In this document: positions 18,073-25,312 of the stretch, piece after piece
Layout of the letters: each line of letters starts with the position of its first letter
How positions within the stretch are numbered: position 1 is the stretch's first letter
Assembly: GCF_946478805.1 (NCBI RefSeq)
Contig: NZ_CAMLDC010000012.1
Coordinates: forward strand, 62,001-126,000
Reading direction: 5' to 3'
DNA from: an uncultured Fluviicola sp.
GTDB lineage: Bacteria > Bacteroidota > Bacteroidia > Flavobacteriales > Crocinitomicaceae
DNA: 64,000 bases
Notes under the pieces: model-generated
Told to the model about the DNA's origin: nothing
Databases searched by the model: none
What the model saw: only the letters and a program-made list of their open reading frames with translations
Translations under genes and position numbers: made by a program

Positions 18073-18163
18073 TTATGCGTTTGAGGAATATAAGGAGGGA
18101 TACCTGCCTGAATTCAATACCCTTGCCAAGTTAAAACTTGAAGAATTAATTGGTTTAAAATAA
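18065..18163 (+). CDS. Tiny ORF, possible gene remnant
   Basis: 32 codons starting MNNYAFEEYKEGYLPEF and ending in a run of Leu/Lys (LKLEELIGLK). Overlaps the ORF at 17878-18072 by 8 bp. Looks like the tail or head of a decayed small protein; no family recognised. Confidence 0.2.
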   Translation: MNNYAFEEYKEGYLPEFNTLAKLKLEELIGLK

Positions 18164-18285
18164 TGAGCCTTCATCCTTCTGGCAATCATTTTATCCAGCT
18201 ATCCGGCAAGAATCTGAGAAGGTCGGTTTTTGTATTTTGAATTCTGATTTTTTTAATTTTAAAGTCTATTAATTGATCAACAGCT

Positions 18286-18519
18286 ATGAGCGAGGAAACT
18301 ATAATCTGGATTTCTGCCGGCGGACTTTTAGCCCTGGTAGTTTTAATCGTGGTTCTGGCCAATTGGCTGACAGCCCGGAATAATCAAAAACTTGCCGATC
18401 GCATGATGCGTGACATGAAAGACGGAACCTATGATCCCAACAAAAAGTATATGGGAAACCAGGGAGGATGGGAAAAAGGCGATGACAATTATACAAATAG
18501 TGAGTATAACAGGCACTGA
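18286..18519 (+). CDS. Small single-pass membrane protein
   Basis: 77 aa with one strong transmembrane helix at residues about 6-28 (IIWISAGGLLALVVLIVVLA) and a polar, Gly/Asn/Asp-rich C-terminus (GNQGGWEKGDDNYTN). N-out or N-in not clear. No family recognised; codon use matches the surrounding core genes. Stands alone. Confidence 0.55.
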   Translation: MSEETIIWISAGGLLALVVLIVVLANWLTARNNQKLADRMMRDMKDGTYDPNKKYMGNQGGWEKGDDNYTNSEYNRH

Positions 18520-18547
18520 AAGTTTATTGAAAATGGAGAAGTAAAAA

Positions 18548-18841
18548 CTACTTCACAAACAAAGCCGGGTATTCCTCTTCGTGGTTTACAAAAAATTCGA
18601 TTTCAGCGGGTAAGTTCGTCCTACCGAATAAACGGGATATCGGATCCCCTGTTCCTTCGCTGAAATAAGATTCCAGGTTTCTGTATTGAACGATCTCAAC
18701 ACTCTTGATGATGTCCTTTCCCAACCAGTAAATGTTTTTGATTTTACCGTAGGAAAAAACTTTCAATCCGATTCCTTGCAGATCCGGAATGATGTCGGAG
18801 AATTCTATCAAATCCTTGACAAGTCTAACAGGTATAGCCAT
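18548..18841 (-). CDS. Hypothetical protein
   Basis: 97 aa, no signal or membrane segment. Sequence includes GIGLKVFSYGKIKNIYWLGK and EYPALFVK at the C-terminus. No family recognised. It is convergent with the small membrane protein gene (ends 18519). Codon use looks genuine. Confidence 0.5.
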   Translation of the reverse strand: MAIPVRLVKDLIEFSDIIPDLQGIGLKVFSYGKIKNIYWLGKDIIKSVEIVQYRNLESYFSEGTGDPISRLFGRTNLPAEIEFFVNHEEEYPALFVK

Positions 18842-19055
18842 AACGCAACATTTTTATTTTCAGCCAATTACAGGTAGATTTCAATCTGCCGTTTTTGATT
18901 ACACCGGAAAGTTACGACTTTTTATTTTGGTCCTGAATAAGAACTTTTGAACAGTTTTAAAACTTAACAATTCGGTCACATTGCATTCCCCTTATCCTAC
19001 CTGCAATTTTCACTTTTGAATTGTTCAAAAACCGATTGTTTTGTAACTTTAATTC

Positions 19056-19967
19056 ATGGAATTCGGAAAAATTGATCGCAGTTTATTGGATAAAGTGAAT
19101 TTTCACCTACCGGAAGACGGCGTTTTTACAAAACAGCTCAAATCGGCGACAAAACAGCCTAAATTATTCCTCGGCGGGGCAAAATGGGGTCGGAAAGAAT
19201 GGGTCGGTCTTATTTACCCGGTCAAAACAAAGGAATCCGAATTCCTGGACCAGTACATCCGGAATTTCAACGGAATCGAACTCAATACGACCCATTACCA
19301 GATTTATCCTGCGGCAACCATCCGAAAATGGGCAGACAAAGCTGCCGGAACAGATTTCAAATTCTGTCCAAAATTCCCACAATCCATCAGTCATTACAGC
19401 GACCTTTCCAGTGCAAAAGCACGTGCGGATACCGACCGTTTCCTGGATTCTGTCCTGAATTTCGGCGAACATTTAGGCCCGGCATTTCTTCAATTAAGTG
19501 AGCGATTCGGCCCGCAACGGAGAGAAGCGCTTTTCAATTACCTTCAGAAATTGCCGAAAGACTTCCCGGTAACCCTGGAGGTCCGTCACCCGGATTGGTT
19601 CGGAAACGCTGAAATCCGAAAAGAATTATTCCAGGTTCTGCACGAATCATCCGTAGGAGCTGTGATAACGGATGTTTCAGGAAGAAGGGATTGTGCCCAT
19701 ATGGAAGTGACTTCTCCGCTTACCTTTATCCGGTTTGTTGGAAACGGCCTTCATCCGACAGATTATGAGCGCATCGACGATTGGGTGAAACGGATCAAAT
19801 CCTGGTTGCAAAAAGACATCCGGGAAATCCATTTTTACATGCATCAGCCGGATGAACTCTATACACCGCAATTGACGGATTACCTGGTAAAAGAACTCAA
19901 TAAAAAGTGCGGTTTATCGCTGCAAGCTCCCAAATTGATTGAAACTACGGGAAACCTATTTTCCTAA
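19056..19967 (+). CDS. DUF72 domain protein (YecE-like)
   Basis: 303 aa. DUF72 TIM-barrel hallmarks: FLGGAKWGRKEWVGLIYPV near residue 38 (a variant of the usual G-x-x-G-W), FNGIELNTTHYQIYPAATI, FKFCPKFPQSISH, LGPAFLQLSERFGP, VTLEVRHPDWF and a C-terminal FYMHQPDEL in place of the usual YFNN. Function of DUF72 proteins is unknown. A second, more canonical DUF72 protein is encoded at 60220-60948. A leader of only a few bases follows a TAACTTTA box (19044-19051), so the promoter is uncertain. Confidence 0.88.
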   Translation: MEFGKIDRSLLDKVNFHLPEDGVFTKQLKSATKQPKLFLGGAKWGRKEWVGLIYPVKTKESEFLDQYIRNFNGIELNTTHYQIYPAATIRKWADKAAGTDFKFCPKFPQSISHYSDLSSAKARADTDRFLDSVLNFGEHLGPAFLQLSERFGPQRREALFNYLQKLPKDFPVTLEVRHPDWFGNAEIRKELFQVLHESSVGAVITDVSGRRDCAHMEVTSPLTFIRFVGNGLHPTDYERIDDWVKRIKSWLQKDIREIHFYMHQPDELYTPQLTDYLVKELNKKCGLSLQAPKLIETTGNLFS

Positions 19968-19987
19968 TTATCAATTATGAATGACAA

Positions 19988-20021
19988 AATTATCAAGAAA
20001 AATGGATCTTTCTTGATAATT
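19988..20021. terminator. Hairpin after the DUF72 gene
   Basis: Perfect 13-bp stem AATTATCAAGAAA (19988-20000) with TTTCTTGATAATT (20009-20021), loop of 8, 21 bp after the DUF72 stop. No long T-run follows, but position and stem suggest a terminator or transcript-end stabiliser. It separates this gene from the eCIS locus. Confidence 0.6.
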
Positions 20022-20225
20022 AAGAATTGATACTTTTTTAATCGTTTTGTTTATTTTTCATTGAATCCCTTGTCGGTTTCAAACAATTATTACCTTTATC
20101 GCTCACTGTTCACTAATTCCAATGGTCAGAACCATTATACCATTTTTCACAATATCTTGCGTAACGAGTGTAAACTTGGTGTATCATCCCTTTTGGATGG
20201 ATTGGAATGACACTATTCATACAAC

Positions 20226-20615
20226 ATGCCTCAAAACAAATTTGCCATCGCCCGCTATGCGATCATCGATGAGCTACTCCAGAGAAATCCCTATGTAAAA
20301 ACCTCCACCATTACTGAAACCTGCAAACGGAATCTCGGATATGAGGTTTCCCGTCGAACTATTCAGTTGGATTTGAATTCGATGAAGAACGACCCTTTTC
20401 TGGGGTTCCTCGCTCCTATCGAATACTGCTCCAAAAGAAAAGCCTATTACTATACAAACTCGGATTATCAATTCGGTTATCAGCAATTGAATTTCACGGA
20501 AGTCGACTTGTTGGAAAACGCTTGTAATATAGCTTCAAGTCATTTGAAACCGGATCAACGAGCCATTCTCGGGGATGTTTTGTTTAAAATCAAGAAAAGA
20601 TACATGGCGAAATAA
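20226..20615 (+). CDS. HTH protein resembling the N-terminal domain of WYL regulators, eCIS-linked
   Basis: 129 aa. The N-terminal half resembles the winged HTH of YafY/WYL-type regulators: FAIARYAIIDELLQRN, TITETCKRNLGYEVSRRTIQ and LDLNSMKNDPFLGF. A full WYL regulator is about 300 aa; this protein stops after the linker (YYYTNSDYQFGYQQLNFTEV) and has no ligand-binding WYL domain. It precedes the first structural eCIS gene by 61 bp on the same strand, so it is a good candidate regulator of the cluster. Bacteroidota eCIS and phage loci often keep such short HTH proteins. DNA binding is inferred, not shown. Confidence 0.7.
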   Translation: MPQNKFAIARYAIIDELLQRNPYVKTSTITETCKRNLGYEVSRRTIQLDLNSMKNDPFLGFLAPIEYCSKRKAYYYTNSDYQFGYQQLNFTEVDLLENACNIASSHLKPDQRAILGDVLFKIKKRYMAK

Positions 20616-20676
20616 AATTTCGCCATCTGAACTTATCCTTGTAAGCTATATTTATTTGTTACCATTTCACTGAGTT

Positions 20677-21225
20677 ATGATTTTCGAAGCAATACAACTG
20701 CTTTCCGGGCAATTAAATGACTACTTGAAGATCCGCTTCAGGTTGACAGAAGATATTGTATTCATTTCCCCCATCAAAGATTCGGCAAAAGCTTTCCCGA
20801 ACCGGGTTGGAATAACGCTCGTAGGATTGGAACGTGAAACGGCAGGAGGAATCAGTTTTCAAAGAAGAGCAGTTTCGGACTCCACTTCGGCGCAAAGTGC
20901 CCCATCCTGGCAAGTCAGTCTGAGCCTGTTGATTTCAGTCATTTTCCAGGAAAAGCAATACGAAGAATCACTTCGTTTGTTTTCAGCTGTAATTGCTTTT
21001 ATCCAAAAGAACAACATGGTCCGGTCCGCAAATGAAAACCTGTCTTTTTCGCTGGAAGTGGTCAATCTGACTTTACATGAATTATCCAACCTCTGGAGTA
21101 TTTCAGGGGAAAACTATTATCCGTCGGTAGTTTGTAAAATCCGTTTGCTGGAAGTCGATGCAGGAGAAATCATGGACCTTTCCTATATCATTTCGAAACC
21201 TGAAAGTAATACGCAGTTGAAATGA
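20677..21225 (+). CDS. eCIS tail terminator, DUF4255 (Afp16/Pvc16-like)
   Basis: 182 aa. The start MIFEAIQLLSGQLNDYLKIR and the following NRVGITLVGLERE strand, PSWQVSLSLLISVIFQEKQY and LWSISGENYYPSVVCKIRLL match DUF4255/Pvc16 N-terminal proteins, which cap the distal end of the tube and sheath and fix particle length. Here it opens the structural operon, whereas in Afp/PVC clusters it is last. Its stop overlaps the next start (ATGA, 21222-21225). Confidence 0.88.
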   Translation: MIFEAIQLLSGQLNDYLKIRFRLTEDIVFISPIKDSAKAFPNRVGITLVGLERETAGGISFQRRAVSDSTSAQSAPSWQVSLSLLISVIFQEKQYEESLRLFSAVIAFIQKNNMVRSANENLSFSLEVVNLTLHELSNLWSISGENYYPSVVCKIRLLEVDAGEIMDLSYIISKPESNTQLK

Positions 21226-21935
21226 ATCAGCAAGGAGCATATCGTATCTGGCTTAAACTTGTCATCAAGCATGAGTATTTCGATGCGCAACAATGCGGGT
21301 TGACCCTGGAACCGGATTCAATTACAAACAGATTGCTTCAAAAGGCAGGGATTCTTCTGAAACAACAGAATTCGTGTACTTGGATCCTGGTAGCTGAAGA
21401 TGAGATCAATTTGGATCCCGGGACTAATTTGTGTTTTCAGCTCAAAACAAAACAAGCGGATTTTTACTATTACACGGACCAATCTACTGTTGATGGCAAA
21501 TCCTGGTCACTTGCGGATCATAATAAGTCCGGGATCTGGAAATTATTAACTATTCCTCTTACGGATAAACGAATAAGTGCATCGGATGCAGAAACAATTG
21601 AAATCCAGTTGAACAGCGCTTTAAAACACATCGAATTCCTGGTATTCCCGAATCAGTCCTATTCCATGGAACCTTTGGAAATACGTGAACAACGCGGGAA
21701 AGTGGCATTTGATAAACGGGAAGAACTGACCCTTCCGGGAACGGAGAAAACGGTATTCCGTTTTGTTTCTTCGGAAACAGTACCCATGAAACAGCAAAGT
21801 GCTTATCAATTTCATTTGTGGGAACTTCGAAACAGCGGAGAAAACCTTTTGAGCAGGCTTCCCGATTTCCCACTGGTACAATCGCTTTCACCCTTCAGTC
21901 CGAAGGACACTATAACAAGTTACATCTATTTATAA
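21222..21935 (+). CDS. Conserved eCIS-operon protein of unknown function
   Basis: 237 aa, soluble, beta-rich, no signal or membrane segment (for example NLCFQLKTKQADFYYYTDQS and HIEFLVFPNQSYSMEPLEIR). I do not recognise a family. Translation is coupled to the DUF4255 terminator gene by a 4-bp overlap, and the sheath gene starts 21 bp after its stop, so it is probably a structural or assembly part. The second half (FRFVSSETVPMKQQSAYQFH) looks like an immunoglobulin-like or jelly-roll domain. A cap-associated or adaptor protein is the likeliest role. Confidence 0.75.
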   Translation: MNQQGAYRIWLKLVIKHEYFDAQQCGLTLEPDSITNRLLQKAGILLKQQNSCTWILVAEDEINLDPGTNLCFQLKTKQADFYYYTDQSTVDGKSWSLADHNKSGIWKLLTIPLTDKRISASDAETIEIQLNSALKHIEFLVFPNQSYSMEPLEIREQRGKVAFDKREELTLPGTEKTVFRFVSSETVPMKQQSAYQFHLWELRNSGENLLSRLPDFPLVQSLSPFSPKDTITSYIYL

Positions 21936-21955
21936 ATCAATACAATAAATCCAAT

Positions 21956-23449
21956 ATGAGTACAATGAAAACACCTGGAGTATACGTCGTTGAGAAGAAC
22001 GCGTTTCCAAATTCCGTTGTTGAAGCTGCTACTGCCGTACCCGCATTTATCGGGTATACGGAGTTTGCCAAGGACGGAAACAAATCTTTGTTGAATAAGC
22101 CTTGGAAGGTGAACTCCCTGGCAGAATTCAGACAGTATTTCGGTGGAGCCCCTACTCCAAAGTTTACCGTTGCCGAGGCAAAAGATGGCGATGAAGAAGA
22201 CCCTAAATTGGGAATCTCCTTCCTTGAGTTAAACGGAAAGAAGTATACTGTCCAACGAGACGATAAGTACAACTTCTACTACCAGATGCGGTTTTTCTTT
22301 GCAAATGGCGGAGCTACCTGTTACGTTGTTTCTGTGGATGAAAAATACACCAATGACCTGTCTGAAGAAAAATTGACAAATGGTATCGGGGCACTTTTGA
22401 AAGAAGAAGAACCAACGATGGTACTTGTTCCGGAAGCGGTTTATCTGGAAACAGTGGATTCGTGTTCAAATGTTCAGGTAGCTGCATTGAGACATTGTGG
22501 TGGAGACATGAAAAACCGGGTAGGTATCTTCGATATTTTTGATGGTTTCATGGACGACGATACAAAAGTAAATGACTTCCGTGAGAAAATCGGTACGGAA
22601 TTCCTGGATTATGGAACCGTTTATTACCCTTGGCTGAATACTTCCATCGTTCCTGATACGGATATCAACTTCCTGAATTTTACGGATGCATCTAAAATTG
22701 TCCCTATCCTTACAGAAGCTGATAAAGACGGAAAACTAACGGATTTCATTGCAAATGTGGGTAAAAAACCGGAGGACCTGGAGTTGTTGGATATTGAAAC
22801 AACACACAAGGTCTTGGCTCGTCACTCTTCCGCTTACAGTGAATTGATGCGTGAAATGATACTGATCGTAAACATGTTGCCGCCGTCAACTGCTATGGCT
22901 GGAATTTACACCTTAGTTGATGCTACGAAAGAAGTTTGGAAAGCACCTGCCAATATTGGAGTCAATAATGTCATCAGCCCGACGGTAAGTATCTCATTCA
23001 AGAACCAGGAAGACCTGAATGTTCCGATGAACGGTAAAGCAGTGAACGCAATTCGCTATTTTGTCGGGGAAGGTGTGAAAGTTTGGGGAGCACGTACTAT
23101 GGACGGAAACTCATTGGATTGGAGATACATCAATGTGCGAAGAACCATGATCATGTTGGAAGAATCCATTAAAAATGCTGCAAAAGCATACGTATTCGAA
23201 CCTAACACCGCAAACACCTGGGTAAGTGTAAGAAGTATGATCTACAATTTCCTGAATGGTATCTGGAAAAGAGGTGGATTGGCAGGATCAACTCCGGAAG
23301 ATGCCTACAGCGTCCACATCGGATTGGGTGACACCATGACCCCGGAAGACATTTTGGAAGGTATCATGCGAATCACCATTCTGGTTGCGATTTCAAGACC
23401 GGCTGAATTCATCGAGATTACATTCCAACAACAAATGCAAAAAAGCTAA
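21956..23449 (+). CDS. eCIS contractile sheath protein
   Basis: 497 aa from the ATG at 21956; an in-frame start 138 bp earlier would overlap the previous gene and is not used. The N-terminus TMKTPGVYVVEKNAFPNSVV is the usual tail-sheath start (TPGVY), followed by AVPAFIGYTE. The C-terminal domain with WRYINVRRTMIMLEESIKNA, FEPNTANTWVSVRSMIYNFL and PAEFIEITFQQQMQ is the conserved sheath core that clicks into neighbours. This is the polymer that contracts to drive the tube. Only one sheath gene is present, unlike the three of Afp and PVC. An AT-rich palindrome follows before the tube gene. Confidence 0.95.
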   Translation: MSTMKTPGVYVVEKNAFPNSVVEAATAVPAFIGYTEFAKDGNKSLLNKPWKVNSLAEFRQYFGGAPTPKFTVAEAKDGDEEDPKLGISFLELNGKKYTVQRDDKYNFYYQMRFFFANGGATCYVVSVDEKYTNDLSEEKLTNGIGALLKEEEPTMVLVPEAVYLETVDSCSNVQVAALRHCGGDMKNRVGIFDIFDGFMDDDTKVNDFREKIGTEFLDYGTVYYPWLNTSIVPDTDINFLNFTDASKIVPILTEADKDGKLTDFIANVGKKPEDLELLDIETTHKVLARHSSAYSELMREMILIVNMLPPSTAMAGIYTLVDATKEVWKAPANIGVNNVISPTVSISFKNQEDLNVPMNGKAVNAIRYFVGEGVKVWGARTMDGNSLDWRYINVRRTMIMLEESIKNAAKAYVFEPNTANTWVSVRSMIYNFLNGIWKRGGLAGSTPEDAYSVHIGLGDTMTPEDILEGIMRITILVAISRPAEFIEITFQQQMQKS

Positions 23450-23454
23450 AATAA

Positions 23455-23567
23455 TTCAAAATTGAGAATTGAAAATTGAAAAGAGAATGCTCTTTCAATA
23501 ATATAAAGGATAATCTACTTAGAAGTGTAATCCTCCTTTTCAATTCTCCATTTTACATTTTCAATTA
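23455..23567. repeat. AATTGA-type long palindrome between sheath and tube genes
   Basis: Left arm (about 23455-23487) reads AAAATTGAGAATTGAAAATT and onward; right arm (about 23536-23567) reads TTTTCAATTCTCCATTTTAC and onward. They can pair imperfectly over about 30 bp. It fills most of the 134-bp gap between sheath and tube in an otherwise tightly packed operon. A related element is at 27837-27990. Confidence 0.65.
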
Positions 23568-23583
23568 ATAAAAAAAAGAAATC

Positions 23584-24033
23584 ATGGCAGGAGAAAAGCA
23601 AGATAATGTATGGCCTCTACCGAAGTTTTACTTCCAGGTAAAATTAGGTGATAAGGAGGTTCCGTTCCAGGAAGTGTCCGGATTGGATATTGAAGCTCAG
23701 ATAATTGAGTACAGACATGGAAACAGTAAGGAGTTTTCAACGATCAAGATGCCCGGAATTAAGAAAACAGGAAATGTGACCTTGAAAAAAGGTGTTTTCG
23801 TGAAAGACAACGGATTCTGGGATTGGTTCAATAAAATCAAGATGAATACAATTGAACGTCAAACAGTTGTAATCAGTTTATTGGATGAAGCCGGAAAACC
23901 GACGATGGTTTGGACGCTCAACAATGCCTGGCCGACAAAAATCAGTGGAACAGATATGAAATCCGACGGTAATGAAGTGGCAGTTGAAACATTGGAGATC
24001 GCTCACGACGGATTAAGTATTGCTAACAGTTAA
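23584..24033 (+). CDS. eCIS inner tube protein (Afp1-like, T4 gp19/Hcp-like)
   Basis: 149 aa, family-typical. It starts with WPLPKFYFQVKLGDKEVPFQ then EVSGLDIEAQIIEYRHGNS, the standard tube-protein pattern of contractile systems, and continues with KKTGNVTLKKGVFVKDNGFW and WTLNNAWPTKISGTDMKSDG, ending in ETLEIAHDGL. Hexamers of this protein stack into the rigid tube that carries cargo. It is followed after 12 bp by a second, baseplate-type tube protein. Confidence 0.93.
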   Translation: MAGEKQDNVWPLPKFYFQVKLGDKEVPFQEVSGLDIEAQIIEYRHGNSKEFSTIKMPGIKKTGNVTLKKGVFVKDNGFWDWFNKIKMNTIERQTVVISLLDEAGKPTMVWTLNNAWPTKISGTDMKSDGNEVAVETLEIAHDGLSIANS

Positions 24034-24045
24034 TAATACAAAAAC

Positions 24046-24489
24046 ATGGCCGATCCAACATGGGAACTTCCCGTTTCTTTTTATTTCCAGGTGAAAATCG
24101 GAAATGAAGAGTTTGCGTTCAAAGAAGTCACCGGATTATCAGCTGAAATAGAAACAGAAAGTGTTAAAGAAGGGGGTATGAATGAATTTACGTACCTCCT
24201 TCCGAAACAAGTGAAGCATGGTAATCTGAGTCTCCAAAGAGCGCTGAATCCCATCAGCAGTTCCGATGTTTCCTGGATCAAAGAAATTTTGGAAGGAGAT
24301 TTCTCCGTTCCGATCATTCCACGGGATATCATCGTGAATTTATTGGGACAAGATGGGGCTCCCATTTATACCTGGACGTGTTCAAAAGCTTATCCGGTGA
24401 AATGGCAAGTCGGAAAGCTCGATGCGCAGGCCAACAGTATTTTGATTGAAACGATCGAATTTGCATACCAGACCTTGAAACGTTCTTAG
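24046..24489 (+). CDS. eCIS baseplate-proximal tube protein (Afp5-like)
   Basis: 147 aa, clearly paralogous to the gene before it: LPVSFYFQVKIGNEEFAFKE, VTGLSAEIETESVKEGG, KHGNLSLQRALNPIS, WTCSKAYPVKWQVGKLDAQA, IETIEFAYQTLKR. In Afp/PVC such a second copy forms the ring that links tube to hub (tube initiator). Next gene starts 6 bp after the stop. Confidence 0.92.
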   Translation: MADPTWELPVSFYFQVKIGNEEFAFKEVTGLSAEIETESVKEGGMNEFTYLLPKQVKHGNLSLQRALNPISSSDVSWIKEILEGDFSVPIIPRDIIVNLLGQDGAPIYTWTCSKAYPVKWQVGKLDAQANSILIETIEFAYQTLKRS

Positions 24490-24494
24490 AACTT

Positions 24495-24656
24495 ATGTCA
24501 ATTATTATCAAAGAAATCAGCATCCGGACTACCATTGAGCGAAAAGCCAGCTCAACGGGTGATCTGGACATGAAAGTAGCTAAACTCAAAAAAGACATTT
24601 TGAGAGAGGTGCAGGAAACATTGCGTAAACAACGAATCAAAAAAGGAGACCGATAA
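24495..24656 (+). CDS. Small DUF5908-like eCIS protein (Afp6 position)
   Basis: 53 aa, starting MSIIIKEISIRTTIERKASS and ending in a Lys/Arg-rich helix (LRKQRIKKGDR). The start with I-I-K-E-I-S-I-R-T resembles DUF5908 proteins found at this place in Bacteroidota eCIS clusters, between tube and LysM adaptor. Its stop overlaps the next start (TAATG at 24654-24658). Role unknown; may be an assembly or baseplate accessory. Confidence 0.8.
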   Translation: MSIIIKEISIRTTIERKASSTGDLDMKVAKLKKDILREVQETLRKQRIKKGDR

Positions 24657-25312
24657 TGGGGGAATTAGTCAAGTTGAAAATCTTAGGGTACGAAACTCAA
24701 AGTTATTCCGAGTCGAAAAAGAGCGGGGAATTCACCACCCAGGTGAACCCGGATACTTTGAAACTGGGAAAACGTTTGAATTATTCTCAAAATGGGGAAG
24801 CTCAAGGTATTGCAAACTTGCGAAAATTCCGTTCCCAGGCTTTGGATTCCCTTTCCTTCCAGGTCTTGATGGACGATACGGGGATTATTCCAAATAAATC
24901 AGGAAAGATAAAAGACCGGATCAACTTGCTTGAAAAAGCCATCTATCGCATCAATTCAGAAAGCCATGAACCCAGCTACACCAAAGTGATCTGGGGAACA
25001 TTCATCTTTCGGGGAAGGGTTGAAAGTATCAATTACGACTACAGTTTGTTCTCTCCGGATGGAACTCCACTTAGAGTGAAAGTTTCCTTCTCTTTTGCAG
25101 GGTATTTTGACAAAGACACCACACAAATGAATTCTCCGGATCTTTCACGCGTGATCACTTTCCGTGCAGGAGACAGCATTGCACGTTACTGCGATGAGAT
25201 CTATGGTGACGCGTCATTCTGTCACGAAATCGCTGCATTCAATAACCTCAGTGAGTTTCGGAAAATTGAACCCGGAACAAAAATCCAATTTCCTCCATTA
25301 GCAAGAAAATGA
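24656..25312 (+). CDS. eCIS tube/hub adaptor with C-terminal LysM (Afp7-like)
   Basis: 218 aa. N-terminal part FTTQVNPDTLKLGKRLNYSQ and LSFQVLMDDTGIIPN fits the CIS tube-type domain; the C-terminal 50 residues (FRAGDSIARYCDEIYGDASF, then EIAAFNNLSEFRKIEPGTKI) form a LysM-like domain as in Afp7 and T4 gp53. It connects the tube initiator ring and spike to the baseplate. Its stop overlaps the start of the spike gene by 4 bp (ATGA). Confidence 0.9.
   Translation: MGELVKLKILGYETQSYSESKKSGEFTTQVNPDTLKLGKRLNYSQNGEAQGIANLRKFRSQALDSLSFQVLMDDTGIIPNKSGKIKDRINLLEKAIYRINSESHEPSYTKVIWGTFIFRGRVESINYDYSLFSPDGTPLRVKVSFSFAGYFDKDTTQMNSPDLSRVITFRAGDSIARYCDEIYGDASFCHEIAAFNNLSEFRKIEPGTKIQFPPLARK

Noticed and set aside
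21818..21955. Longer start for the sheath gene at 21818
   Set aside because: It would overlap the preceding gene by over 100 bp and add residues unlike any sheath; the ATG at 21956 gives the usual N-terminus.
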